A stretch of DNA of 45,289 nucleotides from Hyphomicrobium sp. (GTDB lineage Bacteria > Pseudomonadota > Alphaproteobacteria > Rhizobiales > Hyphomicrobiaceae): contig NZ_JADZBI010000034.1 of the NCBI RefSeq assembly GCF_020852195.1, forward strand, positions 1 to 45,289, read 5' to 3'. The position numbers were made by a program, and so were the translations under genes. The notes beneath the pieces were generated by a model, which ran no database searches, was not told the DNA's origin, and saw nothing but the letters and a program-made list of their open reading frames with translations. Of this stretch, positions 8,121-15,543 are shown in pieces. Each line of letters begins with the position of its first letter. Position 1 is the first letter of the stretch.

Positions 8121-10049
8121 ATGCTGGCGCTGCCGCGCTACACCAAGCGAGCCGTCCTGGTCGTCGCTGACCTCCTTCTTCTCCTCATCGTTCTCTGGAT
8201 CGCATTGTCGCTCCGCTACGGCACACCGTTTATTCCTCCCGATCTTATCGCCGTCGCCCTGATCACGGCCGGTCCGGTGATCACCGTCGCCACCTTGTGG
8301 CACTTCGGCATCTACCGCATGGTGACCCGCTTCATCGGCTATCGCGGCAACACGCAAGTGCTCGCCGCCGTCGCTTTGTCGGTGCTGATCTGGGCGCTCG
8401 CGCTGTTCATGATCGGCCAGTACGGCATTCCGCGCAGCGTCATCATCTCCTACGGCGTGTTTGGCGCGGCCGCGATCATGGCGTCGCGCGCCGGCATCAA
8501 GCTGCTGCTCGAGAGCGCCGGCATCACCTTTCCGGACGCCAACGCTGCGCGAGCCCGCACCGCAACGCTGATCTACGGCGCCGACCAGCTCGGCATCGCC
8601 TTGCTGCGCGCCATCCGCAAGGCGCGCGATCGCCACGTCGTCGGCTTCGTGGATTCGTCGCCAAATCTCTGGCGCCAGTACGTGAGCGACCTCAAGGTCT
8701 ACCCGCCGCATCGCATCGGCCGTCTCATCGAGCGCGAGAAGGTGCGCGAGGTCCTGATCGCATTGCCGGGCAACCGCCGCCAGGAGCGCAGGCGCGTGCT
8801 GCAGGAGCTGGAGCGGTACCCGGTCGCGGTCAAGATCCTTCCGACCTACGAGGACGTCGCATCGGGGCACGTGAGCATGAACAGCCTGCGCGCCGTCGAG
8901 GTCGGCGACATTCTGGGGCGCGATGCGGTGGTGCCCGACATCGGGCTGATGGAGCGCCATACGGCTGGCAAGTCGATCCTCGTCACCGGCGCGGGGGGGT
9001 CGATCGGCTCCGAGCTCGTCCGCCAGATTTCCGGCCGCTCGCCGCGCCGCCTCGTGCTTCTCGATATCTCGGAAAGCGCCCTCTACAACATCGAGATCGA
9101 GCTTCGCCGGCGCCTTCGCAATGACCTCAAGCCGCCCGAGATCAAGGTCGTGCTCGGCTCCGTCACCGACGCGCGCCTCTTGGACCAGGTGATCGTCGAG
9201 AACGGTATCGAGGCGATCTATCACGCGGCGGCTTACAAGCACGTGCCGATGGTGGAGCTGAACCCGTTCTCCGGCCTTGAGAACAACGTCTTCGGCACAG
9301 TGGTGGCAGCGCAGGCCGCCCGCAAGCACGGCGTGGAGCGCTTCGTTCTGGTGTCGACCGACAAGGCCGTGCGGCCCACGAACATCATGGGGGCGAGCAA
9401 GAGACTCGCCGAGCTCGTGCTGCAGGCGGAGGCGGCCGGCAGTGACAGGGCGACGGTCTTCACCATGGTGCGCTTCGGCAATGTGCTCGAGAGCTCCGGC
9501 TCCGTCGTGCCGCTATTCCGCGAGCAGATCCGCAGCGGCGGCCCGATCACCGTCACGCACCCCAACGTGACGCGCTTCTTCATGTCGATTCCCGAGGCCG
9601 CGGAGCTGGTCATCCAGGCCGGCGCTATGGCGAAGGGCGGCGAGGTGTTCGTGCTGCACATGGGCGATCCGGTGCGCATCGATGATCTGGCGCGGCTGAT
9701 GGTGCGCCTGTCCAACCTCGAGGTGCGCGACGAGGCCAATCCGCACGGCGACATCGAGATCACCTACATCGGTCTGAGGCCCGGCGAGAAGCTCTACGAG
9801 GAGCTCTTGATCGGGGTGCACACCGAGACCACCGAGCACCCGCGCATCTTCAAGTCGGACGAGCCCTTCCACACGAAAACCGATCTCTACCATGAGCTCG
9901 GCCTGCTCAAGCAGGCGATGGAGATACGCGACAAGTCCGCCGTGCAGTCCATCCTGAAACGCACCGTCGAGGGCTACCAGTCGAGCGTGGACGACGACAC
10001 CTTCGAGCGCAACGTCGTAACCGAAAGCCGCTCGCAGACACTGCACTGA
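8121..10049 (+). CDS. Membrane-bound nucleotide-sugar 4,6-dehydratase, FlaA1/CapD/WbpM-like
   Basis: Enzymes of this type remove water from UDP-GlcNAc-like sugars to make 4-keto-6-deoxy intermediates for capsule, O-antigen or exopolysaccharide. With the ATG at 8121 the product is 642 residues. The N-terminal part has about four membrane segments, then a CoA-binding-like domain (ATLIYGADQLGIALLRAI). The second half is a Rossmann domain starting GAGGSIGSELVRQI, with AAYKHVPMVE, the STDKAVRPTNIMGASKR motif (Met replacing the classical Tyr, as in this subfamily) and LRPGEKLYEELL near the end. The frame stays open upstream to 7977, and TTG starts there are possible; no strong ribosome binding site decides. 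A sugar transferase lies 17 kb away (27.5 kb) but no polysaccharide cluster is adjacent. Confidence 0.9.
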   Translation: MLALPRYTKRAVLVVADLLLLLIVLWIALSLRYGTPFIPPDLIAVALITAGPVITVATLWHFGIYRMVTRFIGYRGNTQVLAAVALSVLIWALALFMIGQYGIPRSVIISYGVFGAAAIMASRAGIKLLLESAGITFPDANAARARTATLIYGADQLGIALLRAIRKARDRHVVGFVDSSPNLWRQYVSDLKVYPPHRIGRLIEREKVREVLIALPGNRRQERRRVLQELERYPVAVKILPTYEDVASGHVSMNSLRAVEVGDILGRDAVVPDIGLMERHTAGKSILVTGAGGSIGSELVRQISGRSPRRLVLLDISESALYNIEIELRRRLRNDLKPPEIKVVLGSVTDARLLDQVIVENGIEAIYHAAAYKHVPMVELNPFSGLENNVFGTVVAAQAARKHGVERFVLVSTDKAVRPTNIMGASKRLAELVLQAEAAGSDRATVFTMVRFGNVLESSGSVVPLFREQIRSGGPITVTHPNVTRFFMSIPEAAELVIQAGAMAKGGEVFVLHMGDPVRIDDLARLMVRLSNLEVRDEANPHGDIEITYIGLRPGEKLYEELLIGVHTETTEHPRIFKSDEPFHTKTDLYHELGLLKQAMEIRDKSAVQSILKRTVEGYQSSVDDDTFERNVVTESRSQTLH

Positions 10050-10097
10050 TCCGGTCGCGAAAGAGAAAAGCCTTGTGTCGGTAACGACCGGGGAGGC

Positions 10098-10877
10098 CTA
10101 ACGCAGAGCTGCGCGGATGGCGTCGAGGCCGTCGGTCAAGGCGGCGGGGCCAGGCTGCAGGATCAACGGCGACTTGATCTCGACGATGCGACCCGCTTGC
10201 ACCGCCGGCACGGCGCCCCAGCCCTCCCGCGCCTTGAAGCTGTCGAGGCGCACCTTCTTTCCGCACCAGGAGGCGAGCACTACCTCGGGGCTGCGTGCGA
10301 TGACCTCTTCGGAGGTGACGATGCGCTCCTTCGCCTCCGCCTTCGTGCTGAGCTCGGCGAAGATGTCGATGCCGCCCGCGATCTCGACCAGCTCCGACAC
10401 CCAGCCGATGCCTGAGATCATCGGGTTGTCCCATTCCTCGAAATAGACGCGCGGGCGCACGGCTATGCCTTTGGTCTCGGCCGCCACCTCGTCGAGGCGC
10501 GCTTCGAGCCGGCGGGCGAGCGCGTCCGCCTTCTCGGGGCAGCCGATGAGCGCGCCGAGAGTGCGGATCATGGCGAAGATGCCGGCGAGGTCGCGCTGAT
10601 TGAAGAGGTAGACCGAGAGGCCCGCACGGGCGAGATCCGGGATGATCGGTCCCTGGATGTCGGAGAAGGCGAGCACCAGGTCGGGCTTGAGCGCGGCGAT
10701 GCGCGCCACGTCCGCCGAGGTGAAGGACGAGACGCGCGGCTTCTCCTTGCGCACTTGCGGTGGCCGCACGGCATAGCCCGAGACGCCGACGATGCGGTCC
10801 TGCTCGCCGAGCAGGTAGAGCGTCTCCACCGTCTCCTCCGTGAGGCAGACGATCCGCTCGGCCGGATAGCGCCGCAA
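10098..10877 (-). CDS. BtuF-like cobalamin/iron-type substrate-binding protein without signal peptide
   Basis: The 259-residue product has the fold pattern of ABC substrate-binding proteins of the BtuF/FhuD class: RIVCLTEETVETLYLLGEQDRIVGVSGYA, then LKPDLVLAFSDIQGPIIPDLARAG, EEVIARSPEVVLASW and WGAVPAVQAGRIVEI. Family members normally act in the periplasm with an ABC transporter. Here the family sequence begins about seven residues after the start, no signal peptide is visible, and no permease or ATPase gene is nearby. The 12-base gap to the upstream membrane-protein gene on the same strand suggests one operon. It may act in the cytoplasm or bind its ligand in a non-transport role; a mis-called start that hides a signal peptide is unlikely because the upstream gene ends only 12 bases away. 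Confidence 0.82.
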   Translation of the reverse strand: MRRYPAERIVCLTEETVETLYLLGEQDRIVGVSGYAVRPPQVRKEKPRVSSFTSADVARIAALKPDLVLAFSDIQGPIIPDLARAGLSVYLFNQRDLAGIFAMIRTLGALIGCPEKADALARRLEARLDEVAAETKGIAVRPRVYFEEWDNPMISGIGWVSELVEIAGGIDIFAELSTKAEAKERIVTSEEVIARSPEVVLASWCGKKVRLDSFKAREGWGAVPAVQAGRIVEIKSPLILQPGPAALTDGLDAIRAALR

Positions 10878-10889
10878 GGTGCGCGCCGC

Positions 10890-11459
10890 TCAGGCCGAGA
10901 CGGGGGCCGCGTGCACAGCCGGCTTCACCAGCGCCAGCGCCACGGCGGCGCGGTGGATGGCCAGGAAGCCGACATAGGCTACGGCGTTGATCATGAGCAC
11001 CTCGCCCACCACCGCGAGCGAGAAGGAATCCCCCGCATACGACGTCGCGACGCCGAAGGCATAGAGTCCGGCCTGATAGACCGCGAAGGCCGCGATAAAG
11101 CTCGCCACGACAGCGACGAGCGTCGATTTCACGCGCGGGACGACGCTGGCAGCGGCGAAATAGCCGAGCACAGCTGCCGCGCCGATGGCCGCGCCCCAGG
11201 CATAGGTCTCCGCCGTGTGCGGGTAGCTGAGCAGCAGGAAGCCGACGGCCTGATTGACGAGCCAAGCGGCCACCACGAGGATCAGACCCTCGGTCCGCGA
11301 CAGCGTCAGGGCAGCCAGCGCGGCGACGGCGGCGAGCGGCGCCACGCAGGCGAGCGCGTAGCTTCCGATCACCGTCAGTCCGGCGATGAGGGCGATCCAA
11401 AGGCCGGTGCCCGTGGTTTCCGAGCTGCGTTCAATCGAAGCTGCCGTTCTGTTGGTCAT
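10890..11459 (-). CDS. Polytopic membrane protein of unknown function, coupled to the BtuF-like gene
   Basis: A 189-residue, very hydrophobic protein with about five to six membrane segments (for example residues 19-55, 57-78, 86-104, 110-133 and 145-170). A recognisable central block reads WLVNQAVGFLLLSYPHTAETYAWGAAIG. I do not recognise a named family. Its size and topology are like S-components of ECF vitamin transporters or other small vitamin permeases. It lies 12 bases upstream of a cobalamin-type binding protein on the same strand, so a role in corrinoid or metal-chelate uptake is a reasonable guess. The start ATG at 11459 follows a good promoter-like sequence at 11511-11538. No cobalamin riboswitch could be recognised in the short leader. 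Confidence 0.75.
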   Translation of the reverse strand: MTNRTAASIERSSETTGTGLWIALIAGLTVIGSYALACVAPLAAVAALAALTLSRTEGLILVVAAWLVNQAVGFLLLSYPHTAETYAWGAAIGAAAVLGYFAAASVVPRVKSTLVAVVASFIAAFAVYQAGLYAFGVATSYAGDSFSLAVVGEVLMINAVAYVGFLAIHRAAVALALVKPAVHAAPVSA

Positions 11460-11510
11460 CGTGCGGTTCCTGTCACGTCTGCGGGCACCCCCGCGCCAAT
11501 CCGTCTCCTA

Positions 11511-11538
11511 CGGATAGTGCGCTCGCGGGGTGTGTCAA
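11511..11538 (-). promoter_or_regulatory. Sigma-70-like promoter for the membrane protein/BtuF-like pair
   Basis: On the minus strand, TTGACA (11538-11533) and TATCCG (11516-11511) are separated by 16 bases, about 50 bases before the start codon at 11459. The -35 box is a perfect consensus and the -10 box is a fair match. Confidence 0.5.
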
Positions 11539-11603
11539 TCCGGAAAGGCTACCGAAAAAGGGCGACAAAAGTCGTTCAAAGCTCTTCCCAAGGGCTCGTC
11601 ACG

Positions 11604-13061
11604 TCAGGCAGCGCGTGCTGTTTTCGCCACGGCGAGCCAGCCCCTGATCCTCTCGATGTCGGGCGGCGCGCCCTCCCGCAGGATGCGCTGGCCGGCCGGT
11701 GTCGCAGCAAACGCGAGCACGTCGGCGCAGAGCTTTGTCTCCTCGGCCGCGGCGAGGCCTTCGGCGGTCCGGTAGCCCGCTCCGGCCAGAAGCTCGGCGT
11801 GGCCGCCACGCAGACCGGGGATGTCCATCATCAGCCGGCACTGGTCCTGCCACAGGAAGATCGTCTCCGCCTTTACGGTGCGCGAGCGCAGCGAGTCCGC
11901 AGTGAGATAGGCGGAAGCGGCGAGGAAGTCCGCGACCGTCTTGATGCCGAGTGGTGCAAGGCGCTTGGCCATGCGGGGGCCGATCGAGGGTGCGCGCTCG
12001 ATGGCGTCGGCGTTGGCGAGGTAGGCTTTCGGACGGTCGGCCGGGACCAGCGTCGCGGGCGGCACAGACCGTGCCGTGGAGTGCGCGGCGGGCGGCGTCT
12101 CGGCGCCCTTGGCCAAAGCCGCGGCCCGTTGGGCAGCGCGCTCGGCCTGTCGCGGAGCCTCGATCTCCTGCGCATAGAGGTCGCGCACCACGCGGTCGTC
12201 CTCAGGCAGAGTCGCCTCCACGCGGCCCGTGGTGACGAGCTCGTCGTACATGGCCGTTACGATGCGGCGGTCCTCGGCGTCGGCGAGGCGCTTGGCGAGC
12301 GTCTTGGCCGGAATCCGCACCGCGGCCAGCGCGGTGTCGAGTGCGAGATCGACCTCCGGCGGGGCCACGGCGGCCTCCTCGAACGCGCGGTCGAGCACGG
12401 CGCCGAACGTCGCCGCAGCATGGACGACGAGTTCGCCCAGGATCTTGCGGCTGACAAGATCGAGGCCGGAGGGCGGATCGCTCACGCCTTTCGTGAGGTC
12501 GTAATGGGCGATCAGCGTTTCGTAGTGCGCATTGGCCTTCTCGGCGCCGGCGACGATCAGCTCGCGCAGCCAAGTGTCGCTTGTGGCAGCCGTGACCGTG
12601 AAGTGGCCGTGCGCGGCAAGGCCCTCCGCCCTCAGCGCGTCGTAGGAGCGCGAGATCGACCACTCCGCCGCGCGATGGATGCTGTTCTCGGCGTCCGACT
12701 GCCCGGTGTGGAACGGCTGGATGGGATCGGTGACGTAATGCGATAGAACGCCCGCGCTCCAGGCGGCTTCGGCCCAATCCTGGCGCCCAAGCGCATAGAC
12801 GAGCGTCAAATACCATTCCTCGGCCTTGCCGAGCGCGCCGCCCCAATAGCCGTCGCGCACATGGAGGACGTGGTTCTTGAAATCCTTGAACTCGTTGTCC
12901 GGAGCCTTCGAGCCCTGCATGTAGGGCTCGGCGTACTTCAGGAACACGCGCTGCCAGTATTCGTATTCCGGGCATGCGAGATGGCGCAGCGCGTCGAGCG
13001 CGAGCTTGTGGTGTGTGCCGGTGGCGTGCGCGGCATAGACGATCCGGAACAGCAGCGACAT
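11604..13061 (-). CDS. Zinc-dependent phospholipase C-like domain fused to a DUF4332-like helix-hairpin-helix domain
   Basis: The 485-residue protein starts at the ATG at 13061, with GGAGAGAGG just upstream. Residues about 1-200 resemble the zinc-dependent phospholipase C/nuclease P1-like fold. They have YAAHATGTHHKLALDALRHL at the start and the ligand pattern SHYVTDPIQPFHTG (His108, Asp112, His118), then His129 and a helical tail. A Glu/Ala-rich linker (about 285-345) leads to a C-terminal DUF4332-like region (about 346-485) with two helix-hairpin-helix units: IERAPSIGPRMAKRLAPLGI and MDIPGLRGGHAELLAGAGYRTAEGL. No signal peptide is seen, which is odd for a secreted phospholipase and hints at an intracellular role. 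The longer open frame to 13502 runs through the neighbouring gene antisense and was not used. Confidence 0.8.
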   Translation of the reverse strand: MSLLFRIVYAAHATGTHHKLALDALRHLACPEYEYWQRVFLKYAEPYMQGSKAPDNEFKDFKNHVLHVRDGYWGGALGKAEEWYLTLVYALGRQDWAEAAWSAGVLSHYVTDPIQPFHTGQSDAENSIHRAAEWSISRSYDALRAEGLAAHGHFTVTAATSDTWLRELIVAGAEKANAHYETLIAHYDLTKGVSDPPSGLDLVSRKILGELVVHAAATFGAVLDRAFEEAAVAPPEVDLALDTALAAVRIPAKTLAKRLADAEDRRIVTAMYDELVTTGRVEATLPEDDRVVRDLYAQEIEAPRQAERAAQRAAALAKGAETPPAAHSTARSVPPATLVPADRPKAYLANADAIERAPSIGPRMAKRLAPLGIKTVADFLAASAYLTADSLRSRTVKAETIFLWQDQCRLMMDIPGLRGGHAELLAGAGYRTAEGLAAAEETKLCADVLAFAATPAGQRILREGAPPDIERIRGWLAVAKTARAA

Positions 13062-13083
13062 GCGTCCTCTCTCCAGGCCAATA

Positions 13084-13106
13084 GCCCAAGGACATTGTTC
13101 TTGGGC
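13084..13106 (-). terminator. Hairpin downstream of the alpha/beta hydrolase gene
   Basis: GCCCAAG (13084-13090) and CTTGGGC (13100-13106) form a 7-bp stem with a 9-base loop, about 57 bases after the hydrolase stop on the minus strand. It lacks a T-run, so termination is only possible, not shown. It also sits in the leader of the phospholipase-like gene. Confidence 0.3.
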
Positions 13107-13162
13107 CGAGTCGGCGCGCCGGAGAAGGTGGCGGCGCCCCGTCCCTGTGGAGTATCGGCAAG

Positions 13163-14041
13163 TCAAAGGAAATCGAGGAGCGATTTCAGCGTTTCCTCGG
13201 GAGCCTCCTCGGCCAGGAAATGGCCGCAGTCGAGCGCGTGGCCGGTGACCGGCGCCGTGGATTTCTCGCGCCAGGTGGCGAGCACGTCGAACATCCGGCC
13301 CACCGTGCCGCGTCCGCCCCACAGCGCGAGCACCGGCATGGTGAGCTTGTGGCCGGCGGCGTCGCTCTCCATGTCGTGCACCAGGTCGATGCCGGCCGCG
13401 GCGCGGTAGTCCTCGCACGCGCCGTGGATGGCGGCCGGATCGAAGTAGGCCTCCACATAGTGGCGCAGGATCGCCTCGTCGAAGGCGCCCTCGGTCTTGC
13501 ACCAGGAGGCGATGGTCTGGCGGATGTAGGCGTGCGTGTTGTTGGCGATCATGCGCTCGGGAAGATCCGCCGGCTGGATCAGGAAGAACCAGTGGTAGTA
13601 GGACGTGGCGAACGCTTGGTTGGTGGCGGCGAACATCGTTGCCGTCGGGCAGATGTCGAGCACGGCGAGCCGCTCGACGGCGTCGGGGTGGTCAAGCGCC
13701 AGGCGATGGGCGACGCGGCCGCCGCGGTCGTGGCCGACGAGGCGAAAGCGCGGAAATCCGAGCGCACGCATCAGCGCCACCTGGTCGGCGGCCATGGCAC
13801 GCTTCGAGTAGACGGCATGGTCGCCACCGCCGGGCGGCTTGCTCGAGGCGCCGTAGCCGCGCAGGTCCGCGGCGACGACGGTGAAGCGCCGGGCAAGGCC
13901 CCCCGCGATCTTGCGCCAGCACGCGCGCGTCTGTGGGTAACCGTGCAGCAGCAGCAGGGGCGGCCCGGCGCCGCCCTTAACGGCTGCGATCTCTAGGCCG
14001 TTGCCGCCGGGAACGGTGTGTGATGTAAAGCCCTCGAACAT
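13163..14041 (-). CDS. Alpha/beta hydrolase resembling fluoroacetate/haloacetate dehalogenase
   Basis: The 292-residue protein has the alpha/beta-hydrolase fold, with LLLHGYPQTRACW as the oxyanion region. The residues known from fluoroacetate dehalogenases are all present in order and at near-equal spacing: nucleophile Asp105 with Arg106 and Arg109 (GHDRGGR), acid Asp129 (VLDI), the fluoride pocket His150-Trp151 (YYHWFF), Tyr212 (EDYRAA) and base His274 (CGHFLAEE). The family cleaves C-F or C-Cl bonds of haloacetates by an ester intermediate, then water attack. The start ATG at 14041 has AGGAGG upstream. No signal peptide is seen. Substrate is inferred; many relatives dehalogenate chloroacetate better than fluoroacetate. 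Confidence 0.88.
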   Translation of the reverse strand: MFEGFTSHTVPGGNGLEIAAVKGGAGPPLLLLHGYPQTRACWRKIAGGLARRFTVVAADLRGYGASSKPPGGGDHAVYSKRAMAADQVALMRALGFPRFRLVGHDRGGRVAHRLALDHPDAVERLAVLDICPTATMFAATNQAFATSYYHWFFLIQPADLPERMIANNTHAYIRQTIASWCKTEGAFDEAILRHYVEAYFDPAAIHGACEDYRAAAGIDLVHDMESDAAGHKLTMPVLALWGGRGTVGRMFDVLATWREKSTAPVTGHALDCGHFLAEEAPEETLKSLLDFL

Positions 14042-14097
14042 CGGCGGCCTCCTAGCCGCCCTAAATAGGCGAATTTGCGAACTGGGGGAAAGGTTTC

Positions 14098-15174
14098 ATG
14101 AAGCTCGTACGGTTCGGCCCAAAGGACGCGGAGAAGCCCGGTGTCGTCGACGCGAATGGCAAGGTCCGCGATCTCTCCCAGCATGTGGCCGACATCACGG
14201 GCGAGACGCTGTCGCCGGAGAGCCTGGCGCGGCTGCGCGCCCTCGATCCCGCCTCGCTGCCGCTTGCGCCCGAAGGCGTGCGGCTCGGCGCGCCGGTCGC
14301 ACGGCCCTGGAGCTTCATCGCCGTCGGCCTCAACTACGCCGACCATGCCAAGGAGACCGGGCAGGAGATCCCGTTGGAGCCGATCCTGTTCAATAAGCTC
14401 GGCAACACGGTCTCGGGGCCGTTCGACGACGTAATCTATCCCAAGGGCGCCAACCGCATGGACTGGGAGCTCGAGATTGCGTTCGTGATCGGCAAGCGCG
14501 CGCGCTACGTCGAGGAGAAAGACGCGCTCGACCACGTGGCCGGCTACACGATCTGCAACGATGTCTCGGAGCGGCGCTTCCAGTCGAAGCGCAACGGGCA
14601 GTGGGTCAAGGGCAAGGCATGCGAGACCTTCGCCCCGCTGGGTCCCTGGCTGGTGACGACGGACGAGATCCCGGATGCGGGCAATCTCTCGATGTCGCTC
14701 AAGATAAACGGCGAGGTGAGGCAGAAGGGGTCGACGTCGACCATGATCTTCTCGATCCCGTACCTCGTGTCCTACATCACGCAGTTCATGGTGCTCGAGC
14801 CGGGCGACGTGGTGACCACGGGCACGCCGCCGGGCGTTGGGTGCGGAATGAAGCCGCCGCAGTACCTCGTCGTCGGCGACGTGATGGAGCTCGAGATCGA
14901 GGGCCTGGGACTGCAGCGGCAGACCGTGGTGCCGTTCACGGGCGGAGGGCCTGCGTCGGCCCCAGTGCATCTAGGAGCGCGGGGGCTGATTCTTCGTCCG
15001 ATCGACGTAGGTCGTGTCGATCAGGATCCTGATCCACTCGGTGTACCAAGTGTACCAGATGGCATAGGAGTAGGTGACGAGGTTCATCGGGCCAAAGACC
15101 GGATGCGTCAGTCCCATCCAGAGGTGGACCTTGTTCATGTCTACGCCGGGCATCATGGCAAATCTCCATTGTGA
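14098..15174 (+). CDS. Fumarylacetoacetate hydrolase family protein with abnormal C-terminal read-through
   Basis: Residues 1-280 are a normal FAH-family enzyme, a group that hydrolyses or decarboxylates acylpyruvates and related diketo acids with a bound Mg2+/Mn2+. The metal-ligand region MDWELEIAFVIGKR (Glu124, Glu126), ICNDVSERRFQ (Asp155), FKxLGNTVSGP-like substrate loop and PGDVVTTGTPPGVG are all present. The family normally ends near residue 280 (LGLQRQTVVPF). Here the frame runs on for about 78 residues of low-quality, His/Asp/Gly-rich sequence to 15174. That stretch lies wholly antisense to the small gene at 14971-15156. I infer that the original stop was lost when the downstream module arrived, so the tail is probably junk or trimmed. 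Confidence 0.88.
   Translation: MKLVRFGPKDAEKPGVVDANGKVRDLSQHVADITGETLSPESLARLRALDPASLPLAPEGVRLGAPVARPWSFIAVGLNYADHAKETGQEIPLEPILFNKLGNTVSGPFDDVIYPKGANRMDWELEIAFVIGKRARYVEEKDALDHVAGYTICNDVSERRFQSKRNGQWVKGKACETFAPLGPWLVTTDEIPDAGNLSMSLKINGEVRQKGSTSTMIFSIPYLVSYITQFMVLEPGDVVTTGTPPGVGCGMKPPQYLVVGDVMELEIEGLGLQRQTVVPFTGGGPASAPVHLGARGLILRPIDVGRVDQDPDPLGVPSVPDGIGVGDEVHRAKDRMRQSHPEVDLVHVYAGHHGKSPL
14971..15156 (-). CDS. Small aromatic-rich protein A (61 aa), partner of the 15180-15386 gene
   Basis: A 61-residue protein I do not recognise. It starts MMPGVDMNKVHLWMG and contains a strongly aromatic, hydrophobic helix (about residues 20-47) with four Trp and six Tyr in the whole protein, followed by a short charged tail. 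The start has GGAG seven bases upstream. It lies 23 bases after protein B on the same strand, so the two are probably one operon. Protein B shares its layout: a short polar N-terminus, a Pro-Met-Asn motif (PMN / LMN) and a Trp/Tyr-rich hydrophobic segment ending Leu-Ile-x-Thr. The helix could insert into a membrane or coat a lipid surface. It is fully antisense to the FAH-gene tail. Reality is supported by the ribosome binding site, the paralogue and the context. Confidence 0.6.
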   Translation of the reverse strand: MMPGVDMNKVHLWMGLTHPVFGPMNLVTYSYAIWYTWYTEWIRILIDTTYVDRTKNQPPRS

Positions 15175-15179
15175 AGGGT

Positions 15180-15386
15180 TTACTGCGGCGCATTGGGGTC
15201 GCGAGGCGTCGGCGGCAACGACGTTGCGATCAGGAGATTGACCCACGACGCGTAGAGTGTGACCGCGGTCGCAGTCCACACTTGCGCCGGCACGAAGGCC
15301 AAGCTCATGGCATTCATCAGCGGCCAAGGCCCGCAGCGCTCCGCCAAGAAGCGCTGCCACTCGTCCAGCGCCATCAACTGGTGCAT
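15180..15386 (-). CDS. Small aromatic-rich protein B (68 aa), first gene of the pair
   Basis: A 68-residue protein with a polar, helical N-terminus (MALDEWQRFLAERCG), then a hydrophobic helix (residues about 22-56) containing Trp37 and Trp48 and a Pro-rich tail. The start at 15386 is chosen because GGGAGG lies eight bases upstream; the next Met (residue 5) is an alternative. The protein shares the short motif MN, the W-x-Y spacing and the LLIATS / ILIDTT ending of the helix with protein A, so the two look like diverged duplicates. I do not know a family. The gene is divergent from the regulator at 15544, with a palindrome-rich 157-base gap. Confidence 0.65.
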   Translation of the reverse strand: MHQLMALDEWQRFLAERCGPWPLMNAMSLAFVPAQVWTATAVTLYASWVNLLIATSLPPTPRDPNAPQ

Positions 15387-15481
15387 TTTTGGATCCTCCC
15401 TGGTTGTGAGCGCAGCCTCGCGTGTTCGCACTCGACGGTTGAGTGCGCTGGGCAGGCTTGCTATTTATCGGCAACGAAGAT

Positions 15482-15529
15482 TGGGATTGTTAATCCCAGT
15501 CTCAATTGAGATACGGAATCCCAATCCCG
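15482..15529. promoter_or_regulatory. Palindrome array between the small-gene pair and the regulator
   Basis: Three elements are packed in 48 bases: an inverted repeat TGGGATT-GTT-AATCCCA (15482-15498), a perfect 10-bp palindrome CTCAATTGAG (15501-15510), and two more copies of AATCCC(A) (15517-15523 and 15524-15529). Repeated half-sites around a palindrome are typical of operators for a dimeric regulator, here presumably the protein encoded at 15544, acting on both divergent promoters. Confidence 0.6.
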
Positions 15530-15543
15530 GAGTCAAGCGCGCG

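Noticed and set aside
11460-11603. Cobalamin riboswitch before the membrane protein/BtuF-like pair
   Set aside because: The leader from the likely promoter to the start is only about 50 bases and lacks a B12-box; too short for the riboswitch.
14098-15174. Treating the FAH tail as a functional extra domain
   Set aside because: The tail has no recognisable fold pattern and is the exact antisense of a better-supported small gene; read-through after a rearrangement explains it more simply.
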